Assembly: GCF_004769555.1 (NCBI RefSeq)
Contig: NZ_RQFY01000012.1
Coordinates: forward strand, 248,001-312,000
Length of the DNA: 64,000 nucleotides
Reading direction: 5' to 3'
DNA from: Leptospira koniambonensis
GTDB taxonomy: Bacteria > Spirochaetota > Leptospiria > Leptospirales > Leptospiraceae
A model generated the notes under the pieces. That model was not told the DNA's origin. It saw only the letters and a program-made list of their open reading frames with translations, and did not search any database. A program made the position numbers and the translations under genes. Positions 56,160 through 64,000 of the stretch are shown piece after piece. Numbering within the stretch: the first letter of the stretch is position 1; each line of letters opens with the position of its first letter.

Positions 56160-56459
56160 ATGGAATTCGGACTAGGATATATCGGCGTTGGCTTAGGTCT
56201 AGGACTAGCAGTTCTTGGAGCAGGTTTAGGAATCGGAAGAATCGGAGGATCTGCTGCGGAAGGAATTAGCCGTCAGCCTGATGCTGGTGGAAAAATCCAA
56301 ACTGCAATGATCATTTCTGCAGGTCTTATCGAAGGTGCGGCTCTGTTCGCAATCGTAATCGCTCTTTTAGCTTCCTTAACACTCGGCGGAGAATTGACTA
56401 AAACTGTTAACAAAGCAGTTGCAACTCCTGCTGCGGCTTCTCAAACAGAAGGTAAATAA
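56160..56459 (+). CDS. atpE: ATP synthase subunit c
   Basis: A 99-residue ring subunit with two helices. The loop RQPD lies between them, and the ion-carrying Glu is in SAGLIEGAALFAIVIALL. The Gln and Thr/Ser partners of Na+-binding rings are not present (EGAA rather than ESTG), so a proton ring is likely. Both helices are Gly-rich at the start (GVGLGLGLAVLGAGLGIG). Ribosome binding site GGAG. Confidence 0.96.
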   Translation: MEFGLGYIGVGLGLGLAVLGAGLGIGRIGGSAAEGISRQPDAGGKIQTAMIISAGLIEGAALFAIVIALLASLTLGGELTKTVNKAVATPAAASQTEGK

Positions 56460-56461
56460 GC

Positions 56462-56980
56462 TTGTTTCTTTTAGCAGCATCACTTGATCTACTAAATGTA
56501 AATCCGGGTCTAGTAATCTGGACCCTTCTTACATTTACGATCGTAGTGATTATCTTAAAGAAGTTCGCTTGGGATGTGATCCTCAAAGCACTCGATGAGA
56601 GAGCCGAGACCATCCAAAACGATATTCGTAAGGCTGCTGACGTACGTTCCGAAGCGGAATCTCTGCTGAAAGATTATGAAACAAGAATCGCACAAGCAAA
56701 GGACCAAGCTAATGGAATCGTAGCGGAAGCGAAATCGGACGCTACTAACCTGAAAAACAAAATGTTGGATGATGCTTCGAAAGAAGTGAAAGCGTTAAAA
56801 GATACCGCTATCAAAGATATCGAACTCGCAAAATCCAAAGCATTGGCAGAACTCCAAGGACAGATCGTAGACATGACCGTTCAAGTCGCGGCACTGGTTC
56901 TGGAGAAACAGTTAAAAGCTGAAGATTATAAGTCTTTCATCGAAAACGAGTTAGGCAAGATCAAGAAACTGAGCGCGTAA
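56462..56980 (+). CDS. atpF: ATP synthase subunit b
   Basis: A 172-residue peripheral-stalk subunit with one membrane helix near the N-terminus (VIWTLLTFTIVVIILKKFAW) and a long charged helix (ETRIAQAKDQANGIVAEAKS). The TTG start is two bases after the atpE stop. Typical length and composition. It links Fo with the F1 delta subunit. Confidence 0.93.
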   Translation: MFLLAASLDLLNVNPGLVIWTLLTFTIVVIILKKFAWDVILKALDERAETIQNDIRKAADVRSEAESLLKDYETRIAQAKDQANGIVAEAKSDATNLKNKMLDDASKEVKALKDTAIKDIELAKSKALAELQGQIVDMTVQVAALVLEKQLKAEDYKSFIENELGKIKKLSA

Positions 56981-56987
56981 CAAACAA

Positions 56988-57548
56988 ATGAGCTATTCTG
57001 CGATCCCAAAAACATACGCGGCCGCTTTTGCGGACGCTAGTTCTTCTCCGGAAGAAGCCGAACAGGAATTGGATTCTATCGTAAGTATTTTCCGTATAGA
57101 ACCACAGTTCCGCGATTTTTTCGATACCCCTTCCGTTAAAAGGGAAGATAAGGAAGCAGTTTTATTAAAGACCTTCCAGGGGAAAATTTCGGAAATCACT
57201 CTGAACTTTTTACAGGTGCTTCTTCGCAGGGGAAGATTTTCATTTCTTTCCGAAATTCACGAAGCTTTAAAAGAAGAACTGGATCGTAAAGCAGGAAGAG
57301 TTCGCGCGAAAGTCAAAAGTTATCCCGCTATGGATGAGGCTTCTCTTTCCAAATTAAGGGAAGTATTAAAAGAAAGATTCAAATCGGAATTCATCTTGGA
57401 AGCAAGTGAAGATCCGAGCCTTCTCGGAGGTTTCGTGGTCAGATTCCAAGACTTGGCGATCGACTCTTCCATGAAAAGCCAACTTAAGAAAGTAAGGCAA
57501 ACCTTGCTGGACAGCAAATTACCGGTCGGAGTGGTGTATGAAAATTAA
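56988..57548 (+). CDS. atpH: ATP synthase subunit delta
   Basis: A 186-residue F1 subunit that joins the peripheral stalk to the alpha3beta3 head. The N-terminal six-helix region begins [20 protein letters not shown] and the C-terminal part is [20 protein letters not shown], matching AtpH. Seven bases after atpF; overlaps atpA by 11 bases. Confidence 0.93.
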   Translation: MSYSAIPKTYAAAFADASSSPEEAEQELDSIVSIFRIEPQFRDFFDTPSVKREDKEAVLLKTFQGKISEITLNFLQVLLRRGRFSFLSEIHEALKEELDRKAGRVRAKVKSYPAMDEASLSKLREVLKERFKSEFILEASEDPSLLGGFVVRFQDLAIDSSMKSQLKKVRQTLLDSKLPVGVVYEN

Positions 57549-59052
57549 AACAGACGAAATTACGTCGGTCCTCAAACAGGAAATTTTAAATTATAAAAAA
57601 GATCTGGGTGTCGAAGAAGTCGGAACTGTTCTGGAAGTAGGGGACGGTATCGCTCGAGTTTTCGGCCTCAGAAATGTAATGGCCGGAGAACTTGTAGAAT
57701 TCCAAAACGGAGTTCGCGGTCAGGCATTCAACTTGGAAGACAATTCCGTGGGTGTGATCATTTACGGAGAATACAAAAATATCCGTGAAGGATTCTCCGT
57801 AAAAAGAATCGGAAAAATTTTAGAGGTTCCGGTTGGACCGGAAATGCTCGGACGTGTGGTAAACCCACTCGGTGAGCCTCTTGATGGAAAAGGACCAATC
57901 AATACCAAACATACTCGTGCGGTAGAAAGTCCAGCTCCTGGTATTTCCAAAAGACAACCGGTTGAAGAGCCTCTTCAAACTGGTATCAAAAGTATTGATG
58001 CAATGATCCCGATAGGCCGTGGCCAAAGGGAGTTGATCATTGGAGACCGTGGAACTGGTAAAACTTCCATCGCTCTTGATACGATCATCAACCAAAAAGG
58101 TTCCGGAGTTATCTGCGTTTACGTAGCGATCGGACAAAAAGCTTCCACTGTAGCGACTATTGTGGAAAAACTAAAAGCGGTTGGAGCCCTGGAATATACC
58201 ATCGTGGTTTCCGCAACTGCTGCTGATCCTGCTCCTCTTCAATACATCGCACCGTATTCCGGCTGTTCTATGGCTGAATACTTCATGTATAATGAGAAAA
58301 AAGCTACCTTAGTTGTTTATGATGACTTATCAAAACAAGCGGTTGCTTATCGCCAAATGTGTCTTCTTCTTCGTAGACCTCCGGGCCGCGAAGCTTATCC
58401 TGGAGACGTATTCTATCTTCACTCTCGCTTATTAGAAAGAGCGGCTAAATTGGATGAGAAATATGGAGCAGGTTCATTAACCGCGCTTCCTATCATCGAA
58501 ACCCAAGAAGGTGAGGTTTCTGCTTATATTCCGACTAACGTGATTTCGATCACTGATGGTCAGATCTATCTACAATCTAACTTATTCGCATCAGGGGTTC
58601 GTCCTGCAGTGGATGTGGGTATCTCCGTATCTCGTGTTGGTTCCGCAGCTCAGATCAAAGCGATGAAACAAGTCGCTGGAAAAATGAAACTGGAATTAGC
58701 TCAGTTTAGAGAGTTAGAAGCATTCGCTCAGCTTGGAACTGACTTGGATCCAATCACTCAGGCTCAGTTGGACAGAGGATATCGCATCGTTGAGATGTTG
58801 AAACAACCTGTTTCCAGCCCTTATCCTGTAGAAGAACAAGTGGTCGAAATTTTTGCGGTAACCAGAGGACATATGGACAAAGTTCCAGTTCCTAAGGTGA
58901 GAGAGTTCGGAGCACATTTATTAAACGTTCTTCGCACACAACAGCCAGAAGTATTGAACGCTATTCGCACCGAAAAGAAAATTTCGGACGAAGGAAAACT
59001 GGGAGAGGTTATCGCCTCTATCGCAGCTGACTTTGTTAGGAACCTGAAGTAA
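57538..59052 (+). CDS. atpA: ATP synthase subunit alpha
   Basis: A 504-residue nucleotide-binding (regulatory) F1 subunit. Walker A is [12 protein letters not shown] (about 168-179), with [20 protein letters not shown] near residue 360 carrying the conserved alpha Arg. Length and sequence are normal. The start overlaps the end of atpH. Conserved across bacteria, so high confidence. Confidence 0.98.
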   Translation: MKIKTDEITSVLKQEILNYKKDLGVEEVGTVLEVGDGIARVFGLRNVMAGELVEFQNGVRGQAFNLEDNSVGVIIYGEYKNIREGFSVKRIGKILEVPVGPEMLGRVVNPLGEPLDGKGPINTKHTRAVESPAPGISKRQPVEEPLQTGIKSIDAMIPIGRGQRELIIGDRGTGKTSIALDTIINQKGSGVICVYVAIGQKASTVATIVEKLKAVGALEYTIVVSATAADPAPLQYIAPYSGCSMAEYFMYNEKKATLVVYDDLSKQAVAYRQMCLLLRRPPGREAYPGDVFYLHSRLLERAAKLDEKYGAGSLTALPIIETQEGEVSAYIPTNVISITDGQIYLQSNLFASGVRPAVDVGISVSRVGSAAQIKAMKQVAGKMKLELAQFRELEAFAQLGTDLDPITQAQLDRGYRIVEMLKQPVSSPYPVEEQVVEIFAVTRGHMDKVPVPKVREFGAHLLNVLRTQQPEVLNAIRTEKKISDEGKLGEVIASIAADFVRNLK

Positions 59053-59065
59053 GCGGAGAAAAATC

Positions 59066-59926
59066 TTGGCTACACCTCGGGAAATAAAGAAACGGATCAG
59101 CTCCGTTAAGAACACTCGGAAGATCACTCGAACTATGGAAATGGTCGCTACGGCTAAATCCAAAAAGTTGAGTGATCGGGTGAATGCGTCTCATCCATTC
59201 TCTAATAAAATTAAAGAATTGGTGGGAGCGCTTGCATCCCTTGCTTCCGTAGTAAAAAGTCCTTATTTAAGAAAACCGAATACGATTCGTTCGATCGCTC
59301 TTCTTGTGATCACTGCTAACAGAGGTCTTTGTGGTGGATATAACTCCAAAACAATCCGTTTAGCAAAAAATCGCATCCAAGAATTGAAAGATCAGGGCGT
59401 GAATGTTCGACTTTTTGTCGTAGGTAAAAAAGGAATTTCCTATTTCCAATTCGCAAAAGAGAAAATAGAAAAATCCTATACTCATATTGACGATAAGTCC
59501 GGTTACAAAGAAGCGGAAGAGTTTGCGGACTTCTTCTTGGGTCTATTTGCAAGTGAAGAAGTGGATTCAGTAGAAATTATTTCTACGGTTTATCATTCTT
59601 CTGCAAACCAAGAGCCTGAAGTTACTAAGGTTCTTCCGTTTGAAGCACAAGGAGAAGCTAACGTAGGTTCCAACGTTCTGTATGAGCCAAGTCCGGCTGA
59701 TATTTTGGAATCACTTCTTCCTTTAGTAGTAAAAACTGCATTTTTAAAGGCGATCTTGGAAGCGAATTGTTCCGAGCAGATCGCAAAGCGCGTGGCCATG
59801 AAATCCGCAACGGACGCGGCCTCCGAGATGATCAAACTTCTGACCCGCGGTTACAACCGTATTCGTCAGGCGAAGATCACTCAGGAGATCTCGGAGATTG
59901 TAGCGGGTGCGGACTCGCTAAACTAG
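59066..59926 (+). CDS. atpG: ATP synthase subunit gamma
   Basis: A 286-residue rotor shaft subunit. The N-terminal helix [20 protein letters not shown] and the C-terminal [20 protein letters not shown] followed by [12 protein letters not shown] are diagnostic; [11 protein letters not shown] lies in the central domain. The start is TTG at 59066, 13 bases after atpA. Full length. Confidence 0.96.
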   Translation: MATPREIKKRISSVKNTRKITRTMEMVATAKSKKLSDRVNASHPFSNKIKELVGALASLASVVKSPYLRKPNTIRSIALLVITANRGLCGGYNSKTIRLAKNRIQELKDQGVNVRLFVVGKKGISYFQFAKEKIEKSYTHIDDKSGYKEAEEFADFFLGLFASEEVDSVEIISTVYHSSANQEPEVTKVLPFEAQGEANVGSNVLYEPSPADILESLLPLVVKTAFLKAILEANCSEQIAKRVAMKSATDAASEMIKLLTRGYNRIRQAKITQEISEIVAGADSLN

Positions 59927-61351
<1,425 letters not shown>

Positions 61352-61354
61352 TTG

Positions 61355-61735
61355 ATGGCAGCCAAGCTAGACGTATCGGTAATCTCTCCAGAGAAACTAC
61401 TCTTCCACGGCGATGCTGACAGCATCGTCGTACCTGGAAGCGAAGGGTTTTTCGGAGTGTATCCGGGCCATACTTCTCTTGTTTCCCTGCTTGGGATCGG
61501 CGTGTTGGAAGTCCGACAAGGAAATAAAACCAAAATCGCCGCTATCGAAGGCGGGTTTTTCGAAGTAAGAGACAATAAAGTTACAATTTTAACGGACCAC
61601 GGTAGCCTTAAGGAAGATATCGACCTTGCTGCCGCCCAAAAAGCCCTAGAAGAAGCGGAAGCTCTTCCTGCCTCCACAGAGAAAAATACTCTCGTCCTAA
61701 AAGCAAAAACCCGAATTTTAGCAGCTTCACGCTAA
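61355..61735 (+). CDS. atpC: ATP synthase subunit epsilon
   Basis: A 126-residue subunit that couples and inhibits F1. The beta-sandwich domain ([40 protein letters not shown]) is followed by a helical hairpin ([15 protein letters not shown]). I prefer ATG at 61355 over the TTG at 61352 that abuts the atpD stop. Last gene of the ATP synthase operon; a stem-loop follows. Confidence 0.93.
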   Translation: MAAKLDVSVISPEKLLFHGDADSIVVPGSEGFFGVYPGHTSLVSLLGIGVLEVRQGNKTKIAAIEGGFFEVRDNKVTILTDHGSLKEDIDLAAAQKALEEAEALPASTEKNTLVLKAKTRILAASR

Positions 61736-61768
61736 TATTTAGGGGTTCCAAATTCCGAAAATTATATA

Positions 61769-61805
61769 GGGACACTTCTATTGGTTAAGGCCAAAGAAGT
61801 GTCCC
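61769..61805 (+). other. Long stem-loop after atpC
   Basis: The 11-bp stem GGGACACTTCT / AGAAGTGTCCC has an inner TTGG/CCAA extension and no T-run. It is probably an RNA 3'-end stabiliser or a Rho-assisted terminator for the ATP synthase operon rather than a classical terminator. Confidence 0.55.
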
Positions 61806-61927
61806 AAATAAGAAGATAAGGTCCTCTAATATAATGGGACTGTATCGGAATTTTTTCGGATTGTATTTCCTGCAACTTAGGAGATCCTCCGAATAGACAG
61901 ACGGATTTTTAGCATACTGTAGGAAGC

Positions 61928-64000
61928 ATGGCGGAAGATTTTACGATAGACGAGGGAGAGGGGTTTCCAGCTGGAAATGGAGAGGATTTTGATCCGAGCG
62001 AAATGAGCTTGGACGAAATAGATTCTCTCTTGGCTAACGATGGTGATTCCTCCGATTTTAATTTCGATTCCGTTCCGGGAGATTCCCCAGATACCGAAGG
62101 CTTTGAAGAATTACTCGCTTCCTCCGGAGATGATTATCCGGAGGACCTTCCTAATTTTGAACCTGAAGAAACTGATTTTGACTCTGATTTAAGCCAATTA
62201 GATGAGTCAGTCCATTTGGACGAAGACTTTGATTTCGAACTCACCGATCCAATGATCGACGCTGAGATCGACAGACTTTTAGATATTGATGATGATCTGT
62301 CTCCTTCTACATCTTCTTCCTCTGCCCCTTCTTGGAGAGATTCTTCTCCTTCCATTTCTTCTCCTGAAAATCATGAGGAAGCATTTGGAGACTTAGGATC
62401 TTTAGACTTGGGAGATTTCTCTCAACCTGGAGAAGTGCCTTCCTCTGCATTCCATTCAGACGACCAACCATTCGATTGGGGAGGGGACTCTTCTGATCAG
62501 GACGAAGTAGTTGGACTTTCTGACGCTGACCTTGACGATGAGACACCGATCTCACTTTCAGATGACGAATTACATAATATTGATATAGGTTCCAACCTTG
62601 CGGACTTCTCTATGGATGAGGAAGAAGTTTCTGCTCCAGAGGATTCAGGTTCCAAAACATTCGAAGACGAAATAGTTTCCGACGACGAAGGCCCAATCTC
62701 TCTCTCCGAACATGAGTTAGACGATATCATGGCAGAGGACTTCAGCCCGAACATGGAAGAAGAAGGATTCGGAGACCTGGGTGGAGACGATATCTCCATG
62801 CCTTCTTCCGAATTGACCGAAGATATTAACTTCGAAGGCGAAGAAGAAAAGGACATCGCACTTTCTACGGACGAATTGGATCATCTTTTAGAAGGTGATC
62901 CTTCTTTAGAGAGCAAAAATTCTTTCGATGAGATGGGAGATTTTGGAGATCTAGATCTTGGTTCCGTTTCTGAAGAACATACTTCTTCTGATTTAGATAT
63001 GGAAGAAGAAGCGAACGAACCGATTGCACTTTCAGACGACGAACTTGGAAATCTATTGTCCTCAGGAGATGAGGATGAGATCGAAAGTATCCAACTGGAT
63101 GATCTTGATTCTGTAGGAGCTCCTACAGCAGAGTCAGAGTTCGGAATGGAAGAAGATACTGATCCTTCTTCTGAATTAGACCTAAGTGATTTTAATTTTG
63201 ATCCTGAGCCGGAAGGCACTAAAGACGAATTTGGAGGAGAAGATGAATCTATCTCTCTTCCTGTTTCCGATTTTGATAATTTCGGAATGAGCGAGGAAGA
63301 AAATCCTTTAGATACCGGATTGGATCTGGGAGATTTCGAAGATAATGCAAAATCAGAAGAAAAAGTTTTCGAAGAATCTTTAGGAGACTTCACTTCTGCA
63401 AGTGATGAGGATATTTTAGGAAGTTCCGATTCCGATCTGATGGATTTCTCTCCTACAGAAACTTCCGAAGAAGATTTCTTCGCGGAAGGCTCTGATCCAG
63501 ATGAGCCGATCGCGCTCTCAGACGATGAGTTAGGAAACTTATTGTCTTCTGGAACAGAAGAGGAAGAAGAACATACTGGAACTACTTTAGATCTTTCTTC
63601 CGACCTTGATGATAACGAACCGATCGCACTTTCCGATGATGAACTTGGAAACTTACTCTCTGGCGAAGAAGAAACAGTTTCTTCTTTAGATTCGGAAGAA
63701 GACGAACCAATTGCACTCTCAGACGATGAGTTGGGAGACCTATTATCTTCTGGAGACGAAGAAACTTCAGATGCAGATATATTTGCAGATGCTCCGCCTA
63801 TAGAACATGACGATACCGCTCCGGTAGAATTTGGAGACTTCAGTTTAGATTCAGAAGCAGATGAACCTATCGCTCTTTCGGAAGATGAGTTAGGACATTT
63901 ATTGGAAGAAGAGCCTGAAATAGAAACTGCTTCTACCGATCTGATGGAAGATTCTGATGAGCCGATCTCACTTCCAATCAACGAGTTAGACGATATCGGA
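61928..64000 (+). CDS. Acidic repeat protein with FliM-like motifs (incomplete at window edge)
   Basis: At least 691 residues, still open at 64000. The protein is extremely acidic (Asp, Glu, Ser, Leu-rich). An N-terminal motif MSLDEIDSLLA (residues 26-36) resembles the EIDALL segment of FliM/FliN. About ten repeats of the form P-I-A/S-L-S-D-D-E-L-G-N-L follow, with the proline at residues 207, 256, 365, 527, 565, 594, 647 and 679, and degenerate copies near 309 and 439. Linkers are Ser/Glu/Asp-rich and disordered-looking. No signal peptide, so it is probably cytoplasmic. Whether it binds chemotaxis proteins is speculative. An antisense 366-codon ORF across the repeats is a shadow. Confidence 0.78.
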   Translation, partial: MAEDFTIDEGEGFPAGNGEDFDPSEMSLDEIDSLLANDGDSSDFNFDSVPGDSPDTEGFEELLASSGDDYPEDLPNFEPEETDFDSDLSQLDESVHLDEDFDFELTDPMIDAEIDRLLDIDDDLSPSTSSSSAPSWRDSSPSISSPENHEEAFGDLGSLDLGDFSQPGEVPSSAFHSDDQPFDWGGDSSDQDEVVGLSDADLDDETPISLSDDELHNIDIGSNLADFSMDEEEVSAPEDSGSKTFEDEIVSDDEGPISLSEHELDDIMAEDFSPNMEEEGFGDLGGDDISMPSSELTEDINFEGEEEKDIALSTDELDHLLEGDPSLESKNSFDEMGDFGDLDLGSVSEEHTSSDLDMEEEANEPIALSDDELGNLLSSGDEDEIESIQLDDLDSVGAPTAESEFGMEEDTDPSSELDLSDFNFDPEPEGTKDEFGGEDESISLPVSDFDNFGMSEEENPLDTGLDLGDFEDNAKSEEKVFEESLGDFTSASDEDILGSSDSDLMDFSPTETSEEDFFAEGSDPDEPIALSDDELGNLLSSGTEEEEEHTGTTLDLSSDLDDNEPIALSDDELGNLLSGEEETVSSLDSEEDEPIALSDDELGDLLSSGDEETSDADIFADAPPIEHDDTAPVEFGDFSLDSEADEPIALSEDELGHLLEEEPEIETASTDLMEDSDEPISLPINELDDIG

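Noticed and set aside
62881..63981. A 366-codon Ser-rich ORF on the minus strand
   Set aside because: It is the mirror of the Asp/Glu repeats; the plus-strand frame stays open from an ATG at 61928 to the window edge.
62543..64000. CRISPR-like array
   Set aside because: The repeats are in frame, vary by codon choice and have irregular spacing, so they are protein repeats.

Overview
The window comes from a Leptospira (spirochaete) chromosome. Base composition is moderate-to-low GC and starts are mixed ATG/TTG/GTG. Many predicted lipoproteins carry relaxed spirochaetal lipoboxes. There is a flagellar fliK-flgD-flgE cluster, and FlgE has a serine at residue 179 with lysines at 145, 148 and 166, the arrangement I recall for Leptospira hooks. 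Species was not determined.

Layout. 0-3 kb: a VapBC toxin-antitoxin pair, a repeat-filled gap, tRNA-Arg(CCG) and an Omp85-type outer-membrane protein. 3-9 kb: a small secreted protein, tmk (minus), an HtrA-type protease, ruvB overlapping a TonB-like gene, and a 7TM-type adenylate cyclase (minus). 9-15 kb: a second toxin-antitoxin pair (Phd-type antitoxin with PIN toxin), a lipoprotein and membrane-anchored helical protein (minus), a zinc-ribbon mini-protein, rsmD and a membrane sulfatase-fold enzyme. 15-22 kb: carB, two tandem diverged Cys-rich proteins (minus), a repeat island, and a secreted catalase with an ankyrin-repeat partner behind two near-perfect PerR/Fur-type palindromes.

22-33 kb: fliK-flgD-flgE, a cyclic-nucleotide-binding patatin, a GAF/HD-GYP protein, murD (minus), and a STAS protein with trpC. 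33-45 kb: a second repeat island, a TMEM43-like membrane protein, and three giant lipoproteins. Two of these are tandem paralogues with a bacterial Ig-like domain and a C-terminal region resembling lipid-binding BPI/TULIP proteins. The same AACGTACGTT-type palindrome lies upstream of both the TMEM43 gene and the giant-lipoprotein operon. 45-53 kb: a porin-like protein with a FecR-domain protein carrying a CxxCH motif (minus), divergent from a LytS/LytTR two-component pair. After these comes a minus-strand run of aldolase-like protein, TetR regulator, CorA and SDR. 53-64 kb: a lipoprotein, lepB abutting the complete F-type ATP synthase operon (atpZ-I-B-E-F-H-A-G-D-C), and a very acidic repeat protein running off the window.

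Most of the window is ordinary housekeeping. The less explained parts are the giant-lipoprotein/TMEM43 region with its shared palindromes, the FecR-CxxCH/porin/LytS-LytTR cluster, the acidic protein with repeated FliM-like motifs, and several families of intergenic foldback repeats. In two of the repeat families the stems change together while the interior sequence stays the same.
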